From NCBI RefSeq assembly GCF_018130545.1, contig NZ_JAFCKF010000003.1, positions 372,001 to 436,000 on the forward strand: a stretch of DNA of 64,000 nt, given 5' to 3'. Of the stretch, positions 17,107 to 25,303 are shown piece after piece. The first letter of the stretch is position 1. Each line of letters begins with the position of its first letter. Position numbers and translations under genes: made by a program. The notes under the pieces were generated by a model. It had not been told where the DNA came from. It did not search any database and saw only the letters and a program-made list of their open reading frames with translations. The stretch is from Bradyrhizobium tropiciagri (GTDB lineage Bacteria > Pseudomonadota > Alphaproteobacteria > Rhizobiales > Xanthobacteraceae).

Positions 17107-18666
17107 ATGTCACCTGATACCACTTACGATGTGATCGTCGTCGGCGGCGGCTCGGCCGGCGCGGCCATTGCCGCCCGGTTGTCCGAGGATCGAAAGCGGC
17201 GGGTGCTGCTGCTGGAAGCGGGCCTCGACTGGCGTGCGGACGAAGCCCCCTGGGAAATCCGGACGCCCAATCCGATTCCGATCATTCACAAGCGCGAATT
17301 CCAGGAGAAATGGCAGTGGCCCGACCTCCTGACGCGCCGCATCGCGGGACAGGAGCCGCGCTTCTACTGGCGCGGCAAGGGGCTGGGCGGCAGCTCGATG
17401 ATGAACGGCCAGATCGCAATTCGCGGCGTCGCGGATGCCTTCGACGAATGGGCCGCGCTCGGCTGCAACGGCTGGTCCGCACGCGAGATCATGCCGCTGT
17501 TCTCGGTGATCGAGGACGACGAGGAATTCGGCGACGCCAAGGGACATGGCCGCGGCGGTCCGCTGCCGGTCTATCGCGCGCCGCTGGAGACATGGGGGCC
17601 GATCGATCGCGGCCTGCGCGATGCAGCTCTCGCCAGCGGCTATCCGTGGTGCACCGATGTCAACGGTCCGGATGGCGAAGGCGTCGCCTGCTATCCGATC
17701 AACAGCCGCAACAGCCGTCGTATCACGACCAACGAAGGCTATCTCGAGCCGGCGCGTGGCCGCGCCAATCTCGAGATTCGAGGCAAGGCGCTGGTCGACC
17801 GGGTCATCATCCGCGACGGCAAGGCGACCGGCGTCCGTGTCCATATCGACGGCCAGGGCACCGCCGAGATCGATGCGCGTGAGATCGTGTTGTGCGGCGG
17901 CGCCATCCACAGCCCCGCGATCCTGCTCCGATCGGGCATCGGCCCTGCGGCCGAGCTGCAAGCGATGGGGATCGCGGTCGAGCGTGACCTGCCGGTCGGC
18001 CGCAATTTCTTCGACCATCCGCTGTTTCGCATGACGATCCAGCTGCGCGAGGAGCTGCGGCCCACCGATCCGGATACGCGTCACACCAATTGCTGCGTGA
18101 CCTACTCATCCGGTCTCGCCGACGGCGGCAAGCGCGACATGATCATGATCGGGTTCAACCATCGCGGCATCGGAAATCCCGGCGCGATCGGCGCAGGACT
18201 GTTCAACGCCTATTCGCGCGGACAGCTGAAACTGGCTTCGCCCGATCCGACGATCGATCCGATCGTCGAGGAGAACATGCTGGCCGATCCGCGCGATATG
18301 CTGCGCATGGTCGATGCGGTGAAGCGGTTCGCGGTCCTCGCCACGCAGCCGGCACTGGCCGGCATCTCGGACTGGATCCGCCTCGGCGATACCGAGCTGA
18401 CCCTGCCGGCCGCGGCAGCCTTGCCGACGGCCGAGCTCGAAGCGGTGTTGCGACGCGAGACCGGCGACATCCAGCATGCAGCCGGCAGCTGCCGGATGGC
18501 CGGCGCCGACGATCCCACGGGTGTAGTCAATCCCGACGGCACGGTGAAGGGCATCGGCGGCCTGCGGGTCGCCGACGCATCGATCATGCCGTCCGATTGC
18601 CGGGCCAATACGCACTTCACCACGGTCGTGATTGGCGAAGCCATCGCCCGGATGATGAGGTCATAG
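17107..18666 (+). CDS. GMC family FAD-dependent oxidoreductase
   Basis: A 519-residue glucose-methanol-choline oxidoreductase. The ADP-binding motif VIVVGGGSAGAAIAARLSE is near the N terminus. GMC signature 1 covers GKGLGGSSMMNGQIAIRG, signature 2 covers GAIHSPAILLRSGIG, and the C-terminal active-site block has QHAAGSCRMAG and NTHFTTVVIGEAIA with the catalytic His. Members oxidise alcohols such as choline or polyethylene glycol; the substrate is unknown. I chose 17107 over an ATG 21 bases upstream because an AAGG site precedes it and the FAD fold starts at once. It is a single gene, bounded by the liv terminator and a repeat. Confidence 0.9.
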   Translation: MSPDTTYDVIVVGGGSAGAAIAARLSEDRKRRVLLLEAGLDWRADEAPWEIRTPNPIPIIHKREFQEKWQWPDLLTRRIAGQEPRFYWRGKGLGGSSMMNGQIAIRGVADAFDEWAALGCNGWSAREIMPLFSVIEDDEEFGDAKGHGRGGPLPVYRAPLETWGPIDRGLRDAALASGYPWCTDVNGPDGEGVACYPINSRNSRRITTNEGYLEPARGRANLEIRGKALVDRVIIRDGKATGVRVHIDGQGTAEIDAREIVLCGGAIHSPAILLRSGIGPAAELQAMGIAVERDLPVGRNFFDHPLFRMTIQLREELRPTDPDTRHTNCCVTYSSGLADGGKRDMIMIGFNHRGIGNPGAIGAGLFNAYSRGQLKLASPDPTIDPIVEENMLADPRDMLRMVDAVKRFAVLATQPALAGISDWIRLGDTELTLPAAAALPTAELEAVLRRETGDIQHAAGSCRMAGADDPTGVVNPDGTVKGIGGLRVADASIMPSDCRANTHFTTVVIGEAIARMMRS

Positions 18667-18688
18667 GCCAAGCCATTAGCGCGCCTCC

Positions 18689-18788
18689 AGAGCACGATGA
18701 GATTGAGTTGAATCGTCATCGCGCTTTGGATTCTTGTTTTGGCATGATCTTTCGGAAAACCGCTTCGCACTTTTCCGGATCATGCTCT
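18689..18788. repeat. dispersed GCATGATC-type palindromic element
   Basis: It contains GGCATGATCTTTCGGAAAAC and CACTTTTCCGGATCATGC, which pair into a long hairpin. I recognise this as a widespread intergenic element of Bradyrhizobiaceae. It lies between the GMC gene and the peptidase gene and encodes nothing. Confidence 0.85.
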
Positions 18789-18837
18789 AGCCGCGCCCGC
18801 CGCAGCTGCTATACCGGATCGATCGGACAGCAGGCGG

Positions 18838-19845
18838 ATGGACTCGATCGTGAAAAACCTTCTCACCGATATTGCCGGCGTCAGCGTCGGCCATGCCGAC
18901 GACGCGGTGATCGCCTCCGGCGTCACCGCCATCCTGTTCGAGCGGCCGGCGGTGGCCTCGATCGATGTGCGCGGCGGCGGGCCCGGCACCCGCGAGGATG
19001 CGTTGCTGTCGCCGCACAATGTCGTCGAGGCGATCGACGCCATCACGCTGTCCGGCGGCTCCGCGCTCGGGCTCGACGCGGCCGGCGGCGTGCAGGCCTG
19101 GCTCGCCGAGCGTGGTCGCGGCTTTCGCATTCGCGACGCGGTGATCCCGATCGTGCCCGGCGCGATCTGCTTCGACCTGCTCAACGGCGGCAACAAGGCG
19201 TGGGGACGCTTCCCGCCCTATCGCGACCTCGGCTACGCGGCGGCGAATGCGGCGGCCGATGACTTCGCGCTCGGCAGCGTCGGCGCCGGCATGGGCGCCA
19301 CCACGGCCAATCTGAAGGGCGGCCTCGGCTCGGCGTCTGATGTGACCGACGACGGCATCAAGGTCGCGGCACTCGCGGTGGTCAACGCGGTCGGCAGCGT
19401 GACGGTCGGCAGCGGCCCGTGGTTCTGGGCCGCGCCGTTCGAGGTTGACAGCGAGTTCGGCGGACGCGGCCTGCCGCCGGCGTTCACACCGGACATGCTC
19501 AAGCCGCGGCTGAAGGGTGGCGCGGACGCCACCGCCGCCGAGAACACCACGCTGGTCGTGGTGGTGACGGATGCGCAACTGACAAAACCGCAGGCGCGGC
19601 GGCTGGCGATGATCGCGCAGACCGGCATGGCGCGCGCGATTTATCCGGTGCACGCCCCGCTCGATGGCGATGTGGTGTTTGCCGCCGCGACCGGCGCCAG
19701 GCCGGTCGATCCGCTGTTCGGGTTGACCAAGCTCGGCGCGATCGCGGCCAACACGGTGGCGCGCGCGATCGCCCGCGGCGTCCATTCAGCGACCGCGCTG
19801 CCCTTCCCCGGCGCGCTGCCGAGCTGGCGGGACCGGTTCGGCTAA
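18838..19845 (+). CDS. P1 (DmpA/S58) family peptidase
   Basis: A 335-residue self-processing Ntn-type hydrolase of the P1/DmpA family. The conserved LLTDIAGVSVGHADDAVIAS start, the GGPGTREDALLSPHN segment, the ITLSGGSALGLDAAGGVQAW block and the VGAGMGATTANLKGGLGSAS region around the autoprocessing site are present. Family members are aminopeptidases or amide hydrolases that cleave themselves into two chains. The ATG at 18838 is followed six codons later by the usual start of the domain. It ends tail-to-tail with the EF-hand gene; the two stop codons overlap. Confidence 0.88.
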   Translation: MDSIVKNLLTDIAGVSVGHADDAVIASGVTAILFERPAVASIDVRGGGPGTREDALLSPHNVVEAIDAITLSGGSALGLDAAGGVQAWLAERGRGFRIRDAVIPIVPGAICFDLLNGGNKAWGRFPPYRDLGYAAANAAADDFALGSVGAGMGATTANLKGGLGSASDVTDDGIKVAALAVVNAVGSVTVGSGPWFWAAPFEVDSEFGGRGLPPAFTPDMLKPRLKGGADATAAENTTLVVVVTDAQLTKPQARRLAMIAQTGMARAIYPVHAPLDGDVVFAAATGARPVDPLFGLTKLGAIAANTVARAIARGVHSATALPFPGALPSWRDRFG

Positions 19846-20675
19846 GCGCTGACCGACACGCTCGACGAGGCTTGGGCGGAGATCGCCTGCGATTGGCGCT
19901 GGATCAGCTGCTCGATGAAATTATACGACGAGGTCGCGTTGCTGCCGGCGGAGGACGAAGACGAGGACGTGCTGCTGGTGCTGGACGCCGAGGCCGGCGT
20001 CGTCATCGCCACCTTGGAGCCGTCGGCATAGGTCGTCGTCGTGGTGGTCGAGCCGTCGCTGTTGGTCACCGACGTCGAGGTGGCGCCGTCGAGCGCCTGC
20101 ATCAAGGGATCGGAGCCCGATCCACCCGAGCCGCTGCTGGAGCCGGATCCGTCGGTCGAGCCGCTCGCCATGTGATGATGATGGCCGCCGCCCTTGTGGC
20201 CCTGCAGCCCCTTCGACATCTCGTCGAGGCTGACAGTGCCGTCGCCATTGGTATCGAGCTTGGCGAACACGGCGTCAGCCTGCGCGGTGTTGGTGCCGCC
20301 GGCGCCGAGCGCGTTCTCGAATTCGGTCTTGGTGATCTGGCCGTTGCCGTCGGCGTCGATCTGCGAGAACAAGTCCTGCAGCGCGGCCGACCGGCTGGTC
20401 GGGGTTGAGCTTGTCGAACCCGTGCCCGTCGAAGCCGACTGGCTTTGCGCATCGAGCAGCGCGCTCATCGTCAGCGGCGAGATCTGCGGTGTGCTCGAGC
20501 TCGATCCGGCGCTGGTGCTGCTGCCGGTCGAGGTCGATGCCGTGGTCGAAAGATCGAACAGGCCACTCGACTGGCTTGCCTGACTGGAGCTGCCGGTCTG
20601 GGTCGTCGACTTCGACGACATCAGCGAGCTCAGGAGATCAATGGCCGACGACGCAGCGCCAATTGCAAATAACAT
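19842..20675 (-). CDS. EF-hand domain protein, Ser/Thr-rich
   Basis: A 277-residue protein. Two canonical EF-hand loops lie near the middle, DADGNGQITKTEF and DTNGDGTVSLDEM, each with Asp/Asn/Glu at the calcium positions. A KGGGHHHH cluster follows the second loop. The flanks are long low-complexity Ser/Thr/Gly stretches. The N terminus (MLFAIGAASSAIDLLSSLMS) is mildly hydrophobic but has no clear cleavage site. The start at 20675 has a GGAG site; an upstream in-frame extension has unlike composition. It probably binds calcium, perhaps outside the cytoplasm; the role is unknown. Confidence 0.8.
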   Translation of the reverse strand: MLFAIGAASSAIDLLSSLMSSKSTTQTGSSSQASQSSGLFDLSTTASTSTGSSTSAGSSSSTPQISPLTMSALLDAQSQSASTGTGSTSSTPTSRSAALQDLFSQIDADGNGQITKTEFENALGAGGTNTAQADAVFAKLDTNGDGTVSLDEMSKGLQGHKGGGHHHHMASGSTDGSGSSSGSGGSGSDPLMQALDGATSTSVTNSDGSTTTTTTYADGSKVAMTTPASASSTSSTSSSSSSAGSNATSSYNFIEQLIQRQSQAISAQASSSVSVSA

Positions 20676-20927
20676 GGCAATACTCCAACAGGGCCGCGCC
20701 TGGCGGCTCAAACGCTTGGCAATGCGCAGCAAGCGGCGTGCCATGGCAAAAACCCAATGAAACCAGGCCTTGACGTATCGAGACCGGTTCCGCGTACCCG
20801 GCAAGAGCTGCCGCCGGCGGCAGAATTTTCCGGCCCCGCCGTCCGGTCCGCTCGCATTGCCCGCCACGCCTGCGCATGTTAGGCGGGGTCACCCGTCGCC
20901 CCCTGCTCGTCTTCCGGAACTGCTGAC

Positions 20928-21629
20928 ATGACTCAGTCATTCACCCCGCGTCCCCTCGTTATCGCTCCGTCGATCCTGGCGTCGGATTTCTCAAAGCTCG
21001 GCGAGGAGGTCCGCGCCGTCGACCAGGCCGGCGCCGACTGGATCCATCTCGACGTGATGGACGGACATTTTGTCCCCAACATCTCCTACGGCCCCGACGT
21101 CATCAAGGCGATGCGGCCGCACACCAAGAAGGTGTTCGACGCCCATCTGATGATCTCGCCCTGCGATCCCTATCTGGAAGCCTTCGCCAAGGCGGGCTGC
21201 GACCACATCACAGTTCATGCCGAGGCCGGCCCGCATTTGCATCGCTCGCTGCAGGCGATCCGTGCGCTCGGCAAGAAGGCCGGCGTCTCGCTCAATCCGG
21301 CAACGCCGGCGAGCGCGATCGAATACGTGCTCGACCTGATCGACCTCGTGCTGGTCATGTCGGTCAATCCCGGCTTCGGCGGCCAGGCCTTCATCCGCTC
21401 GGCGATCGGCAAGGTCTCCGACGTCAGGGCGATGGTCGCAGGCCGGCCGATCGACATCGAGGTCGATGGCGGCGTTGCGCCCGACGTCGCGGGCCAGCTC
21501 GCCGCCGCCGGCGCCAATGCCTTTGTTGCGGGCTCCGCCGTGTTCAAGGGCGGCACGGTCGAGGCCTACAAGACCAACATCGCCGCGATCCGCCACGCCG
21601 CGGCAGAGGCGCGCGGCGAAGCGATCTGA
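20928..21629 (+). CDS. rpe: ribulose-phosphate 3-epimerase
   Basis: A 233-residue TIM-barrel enzyme. Motifs are [40 protein letters not shown], the [10 protein letters not shown] phosphate loop and EVDGGVAPD; the metal-binding His and Asp residues are in place. It interconverts ribulose-5-phosphate and xylulose-5-phosphate in the pentose phosphate and Calvin cycles. The usual length is about 220-235. The gene is monocistronic here, with the kinase gene converging on it 13 bases downstream. Confidence 0.95.
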   Translation: MTQSFTPRPLVIAPSILASDFSKLGEEVRAVDQAGADWIHLDVMDGHFVPNISYGPDVIKAMRPHTKKVFDAHLMISPCDPYLEAFAKAGCDHITVHAEAGPHLHRSLQAIRALGKKAGVSLNPATPASAIEYVLDLIDLVLVMSVNPGFGGQAFIRSAIGKVSDVRAMVAGRPIDIEVDGGVAPDVAGQLAAAGANAFVAGSAVFKGGTVEAYKTNIAAIRHAAAEARGEAI

Positions 21630-21642
21630 TGATCCGGCGGAG

Positions 21643-23112
21643 CTAAAATACTGCGGGCGGCGTGACCGCGGCATTCGCCGCCTCATCGCCCGCCTCCGTC
21701 GCCGGCATCAGCCGCGACGGCCGCACCACCGTCACCGTGCACGGCGCTTCGGCGGCGACCTTGGCGGACACGCTGCCGAGCAGCGCGCGCCGCATCGAAT
21801 TCTGCCGCGCGCCGATGATGATGTGATCGACCAGATTGACCGCGGCGAATTCCAGGATCGCCGCCGCCGGATCGATCGCCTCCAGCACATGTACGGTCAG
21901 CCTGTTGTCGCCAAGCTTGAACGGCCGCGCCCAATGCTGGAGCGCCACCAGGCGGTCGACATGCTTGTTCTGGCCCTGCTCGTCATGGCTACGGTCGATC
22001 GCCAGCCGATTGAGCTTCAGCACGTTGACGCAGGCGAGCCGCGCCGATGGCGAGGTCGACAGCACCTGCTCAGCGATCGTGCGGATGGTCTCGTTCAGCG
22101 CCTCCGTGCCCTCGCCGATGTCGAGCGCGACCGCGACGATCGGACTCGATGCGAGCTGCACCGCGACGTTGGACTTCGGCTGCGGCGGCGCCGCGCCGAG
22201 ATTGAAGCGGCGGCGCCAGACGGTCATGAGCGGATCGCGCTTGAGCCGCTGCGCCCGCGCCGTCAGCTTGACCTGTTCGGGGTGGCCGAGATCGAACGCA
22301 AGCTGGGCCGCGGTCGGATAGCGCGCGGCCGGATCGATCTCCAGACAGCGCAGCACGATCTCCTGCAGCCACGGCGGATAGTCCGGCCTGAGCTCGCGCG
22401 GCGGAGTGGGATCACGCCACAGCCGCCGCCGCATCCCGCGCAGCGTCTCGCTCTCGCCGAACGGGCGGACGCCGGTGGTGAAGAAATACAGCAGCACGCC
22501 GAGCGAAAACACATCGCTGCGCGGATCGTCGCGCACGCCGAGCAGGCGCTCCGGCGCCATGTATGGCGCGGTGCCGTAAGGCAGACGAAACTCCTCCTGC
22601 AGCAGGTCGGGCAGATGCTGATGGTGCGAGAGGCCGTAATCGATCAGCACAGCCTCGCCGCGCTCGCGGAACATGACGCTGCTCGGCTTGATGTCGTGAT
22701 GGATGACGTTCTGCCGGTGCAGGCTGGCGAGCGCAGTCGCGACCTTTCCGCCGATCACCCTCACCTCGTCATACGGCAGCGGCAGGTCGTCGAGCCGCTT
22801 GTAGAGCGTTTGACCTTGGATGCGCTCCATCACCACATAGGCCTGGCGCTCGAAATCGCCGGTGCCGAAACAGGCCGGCACGTGCGGCCCCGACAGCCGC
22901 GGCAGGATCATCTGCTCCATCTCGAAGCTGACGATCGCGGCCGGATCCTCGCCCTCCGAGGTCAGCGGCACCTTCATCAACAGCGGCACATTGATGCCGG
23001 GATGGGTGACGGTCCATAGCGTCGCCATGCCGCCGCGGTGGACGCGCTCACCGATGGTGAAGCCATCAAGTTCGGCGCCAGGCTGCATCGTCAGCGCCGC
23101 CACCGGCGTCAC
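21643..23112 (-). CDS. serine/threonine protein kinase fused to a universal stress protein domain
   Basis: A 489-residue fusion. The kinase domain (about residues 10-270) has a Gly-rich loop (HRGGMATLW), the ATP-binding Lys in LLMKVP, catalytic loop IHHDIKPSSVMF and DYG in place of DFG (LIDYGLSHH), then APYMAPERL and SDVFSLGVLLYFFTTGVRPF. The C-terminal 150 residues form a UspA-type fold ending in DHIIIGARQNSMRRALLGSV. The Asn expected five residues after the catalytic Asp is Ser. The GTG start at 23112 overlaps the stop of the phosphoesterase gene (GTGA); an ATG at 23088 is the alternative. Coupling with a phosphoesterase suggests a joint signalling role. Confidence 0.85.
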   Translation of the reverse strand: MTPVAALTMQPGAELDGFTIGERVHRGGMATLWTVTHPGINVPLLMKVPLTSEGEDPAAIVSFEMEQMILPRLSGPHVPACFGTGDFERQAYVVMERIQGQTLYKRLDDLPLPYDEVRVIGGKVATALASLHRQNVIHHDIKPSSVMFRERGEAVLIDYGLSHHQHLPDLLQEEFRLPYGTAPYMAPERLLGVRDDPRSDVFSLGVLLYFFTTGVRPFGESETLRGMRRRLWRDPTPPRELRPDYPPWLQEIVLRCLEIDPAARYPTAAQLAFDLGHPEQVKLTARAQRLKRDPLMTVWRRRFNLGAAPPQPKSNVAVQLASSPIVAVALDIGEGTEALNETIRTIAEQVLSTSPSARLACVNVLKLNRLAIDRSHDEQGQNKHVDRLVALQHWARPFKLGDNRLTVHVLEAIDPAAAILEFAAVNLVDHIIIGARQNSMRRALLGSVSAKVAAEAPCTVTVVRPSRLMPATEAGDEAANAAVTPPAVF

Positions 23113-23849
23113 CTGCCGAGCGGCAGGCGGTCGGCCAGCCACAGCGGCAGGCCGTTGGCCTTGATCCGCGCAGCGGCGGTCGCGACGTCGTAGGGCACGC
23201 GATGATAGGTGATCTCGCGGCTGACCGTGTCGAACATCGCAAACGACGCCGCCGGATCGCCGTCGCGCGGCTGGCCGACCGAGCCCAGCACCGCAAGCCA
23301 GCGCCGCCCTGGCAGCAATTGCACAGCTATGCCCGCGGTCGGAACGAAGCTCGTCATCTTCGCGGTCGAGGACATCGAATAGAGGCCGGGGCGATGGATG
23401 TGGCCGCAGAAGGTGATCTGCAATTCGGTCGCCATCATGCTACGGGCGGCGTCCGCGGTGTCGCGAACATAGCGCCATTTCGTGGGCTCCGAAGCCTCGG
23501 AGTGCACGTAGAGCCTGTTGTCCTCCTGTCGCGACATCGGGAGCTCGGCGAGGAACTGCTTCTGCTCGCCGCTGAGCCGGCCGCGGGTCCAGTCGATGGC
23601 AGCCTGCGCATCGGCGTTCATGCTGTCGCTGGGAACGCCGATCGCATTGTCATGATTGCCGCGCACCGCAATCGCGCCCTTGCCGACCAGGTCCATCACC
23701 GTATCGACGGCCCATTCGGGATCGGCGCCGTAGCCGACGATGTCGCCGAGGCAGATCAGCCGCTCGGCACCGCGCGTGCGCGCAGCATCAAGGCAGGCGG
23801 CGAAGGCCTGCCGGTTGGCATGAATATCGGCAAAGATTGCAAGCCGCAT
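23109..23849 (-). CDS. metallophosphoesterase family protein
   Basis: A 246-residue calcineurin-like phosphoesterase. The metal-binding motifs are FADIHANRQAF, CLGDIVGYGADPE, RGNHDN and CGHIHRPGLY, in the order expected for the YfcE/Ysh1-like family. The start at 23849 (MRLAIFADIH) is preferred over an upstream ATG because the fold begins there. It is directly coupled to the kinase/USP gene by a four-base overlap, so it might oppose the kinase or act on a nucleotide messenger. That is inference; the substrate is not readable from sequence. Confidence 0.88.
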   Translation of the reverse strand: MRLAIFADIHANRQAFAACLDAARTRGAERLICLGDIVGYGADPEWAVDTVMDLVGKGAIAVRGNHDNAIGVPSDSMNADAQAAIDWTRGRLSGEQKQFLAELPMSRQEDNRLYVHSEASEPTKWRYVRDTADAARSMMATELQITFCGHIHRPGLYSMSSTAKMTSFVPTAGIAVQLLPGRRWLAVLGSVGQPRDGDPAASFAMFDTVSREITYHRVPYDVATAAARIKANGLPLWLADRLPLGR

Positions 23850-23956
23850 CGTGGTCCGCGTGACTGATCCCGGACCGATATCAAGCACACGCGGCCCCCG
23901 GCTCGCAATCGGGCCGAAGGCATCAGGCAATCAGAGGATGTCGGAAGAAAGTTCGG

Positions 23957-24550
23957 CTAGTGCTTGCACACCCGCACGCCCCGCAACAGCAGCGCCAGCA
24001 GCGCGTCGATCCGGGACGGGCATTCGGGCTTGGCCCATTCCTCGGCATGCGCCGGGTGATGGTAGCGGACGGTCGCATCGAACACCGCACGTGCCGTCGC
24101 CTTGACGTTGTCGATCTCGAATTCCCCCTGCGCGACACCGTCGGACAGGATCTTTGCGATCAGATCGACCTGCTTGTCCTTGTAGGCTTCCACCACCTCG
24201 CGCGCGCCCTGCGCCAGCGCCAGGTAGGTCGCGAACATCTCGGGATCATCGCAGACCTTCTTCTGCTTGATCGTGAAGGCGGTGCGCAGCCATTGCTCCA
24301 GCCGTTCCGGCGCCGGGCCGTCGCCCGCTGCGAGCTTGCACAGCGGCTCGTTGGCGCGGTCCAGCCAGCGTTTGGCGACTGCGTCGCGCAGCGAGGCCTT
24401 GCTGGGGAAATGGCGGTAGACGCTGCCGTGGCTGACATCCAGCGCACGCGCAACGTCGACAACGGTGGCCTTGGTCAGCCCGTAGCGCCTCAAGACATCC
24501 TCAGTTGCCTCAAGGATCCGCTCGGGTGTCAAAACCACCGCCTCGTTCAT
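23957..24550 (-). CDS. TetR/AcrR family transcriptional regulator
   Basis: A 197-residue TetR-family repressor. The N-terminal helix-turn-helix (about residues 8-55) reads RILEATEDVLRRYGLTKATV and VSHGSVYRHFPSKASLRDAV; the rest is an all-helical ligand-binding domain with a TetR_C-type ending. It follows a 44-codon ORF with an ATGA overlap. A 9-bp perfect palindrome overlaps a promoter-like sequence about 250 bases upstream, suggesting autoregulation. No efflux pump or enzyme gene is next to it, so its other targets are unknown. Confidence 0.9.
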   Translation of the reverse strand: MNEAVVLTPERILEATEDVLRRYGLTKATVVDVARALDVSHGSVYRHFPSKASLRDAVAKRWLDRANEPLCKLAAGDGPAPERLEQWLRTAFTIKQKKVCDDPEMFATYLALAQGAREVVEAYKDKQVDLIAKILSDGVAQGEFEIDNVKATARAVFDATVRYHHPAHAEEWAKPECPSRIDALLALLLRGVRVCKH

Positions 24551-24681
24551 GCGTTTACCGTCTGGTTATCGCCGTCCTGCCCGCGGGTGAACTTGGCAGC
24601 CTGGGCAGCCAAATGGCGGGCGACGCGAAGATTGAGCCACTGTTGAATCTGGGCGGTCAATTGGAAGATTTCTATCGTCAT
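24547..24681 (-). CDS. 44-residue ORF translationally coupled to the TetR gene
   Basis: The frame starts at an ATG at 24681 with a GAAGGA site and ends in TGA at 24547-24549, overlapping the TetR ATG (ATGA). The product begins MTIEIFQLTAQIQQWLNLRV and is amphipathic with several basic residues; I do not recognise it. The good ribosome site, the tight coupling and its position behind the operator/promoter make it a probable real gene. It could be a small partner of the regulator or just a leader peptide that sets its translation. Confidence 0.5.
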   Translation of the reverse strand: MTIEIFQLTAQIQQWLNLRVARHLAAQAAKFTRGQDGDNQTVNA

Positions 24682-24778
24682 GGAGGTAGTCCTTCGAGGT
24701 AATCAAATTGAAGTCCGGTTGTCCCGGCCAAAACGCCTGAACAGCCGCTGGGCGCCCTCCTCCCTTTGGGCTGCTGAG

Positions 24779-24834
24779 TATATACACCATCTCGCTGACA
24801 GATTTCAATATCTGTCAGACAGACTTTGCGAGAT
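24779..24834 (-). promoter_or_regulatory. promoter with palindromic operator upstream of the TetR unit
   Basis: CTGACAGAT (24795-24803) and ATCTGTCAG (24810-24818) are perfect 9-bp arms with a 6-base spacer. On the minus strand TTGAAA (24808-24803) is followed after 18 bases by TATATA (24784-24779), a good sigma-70 promoter, and the palindrome covers the -35 box. An outer ATCTCG (24789-24794) / CGAGAT (24829-24834) pair flanks it. This is the classic layout of a self-repressing TetR promoter. Confidence 0.7.
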
Positions 24835-24960
24835 GACAGCTATGCGGTCGGGCCGGCCCACCGGGCCCGCGGCTCGACCCGCTACACCGTTCCGTGAGCG
24901 GCCGGACGATCCGCCGGTCCGTGCCCATGTCTCCCTTCAGCTACCCCGGGAGAGGCCTGC

Positions 24961-25077
24961 ATGGATCGTCCAATGACCTTCAAGGAGATCGCCAAGATCA
25001 CCGCGGGCGCGGTGGTGTCGCTGGTCATCGTCGGCTGGCTGATGGTACTCGCGATCGCCTTCATGACGGTGCTCTGA
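24961..25077 (+). CDS. 38-residue single-helix membrane peptide
   Basis: ATG at 24961 has a strong GGGAGAGG site, and the ORF ends in TGA at 25075-25077. The product has a short polar start (MDRPMTFKEIAKITAG) and then one membrane helix (VVSLVIVGWLMVLAIAFMTV). A good terminator lies 38 bases downstream, so it is an independent transcription unit. It stands divergent from the TetR unit and its promoter may share the operator region. I know no function for it; small single-pass peptides often modulate larger membrane proteins. Confidence 0.6.
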   Translation: MDRPMTFKEIAKITAGAVVSLVIVGWLMVLAIAFMTVL

Positions 25078-25115
25078 GGCCGCGTTACGGCCCCGGAACA
25101 GGCACGTCGGAATCG

Positions 25116-25145
25116 AAAGGGGCCGCCTCACGCAGCGGCCCCTTT
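25116..25145 (+). terminator. rho-independent terminator after the 38-residue gene
   Basis: AAAGGGGCCGC (25116-25126) and GCGGCCCCTTT (25135-25145) form a perfect 11-bp stem around an 8-nt loop, ending in TTT. Confidence 0.8.
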
Positions 25146-25303
25146 GCCGGGAAAAATGGCTTCGGGATAAAATCTAGCCCCGGTTGGGAACCAGATTACA
25201 CGGTTCAGGGGATTGAGGAATTCCGGATGACTACTGTCCACTCAGCTGACTGATTATTGGCGATCCCTATTTTTGTGCCACCCTTCAGGCGGGACAGGGC
25301 CTC

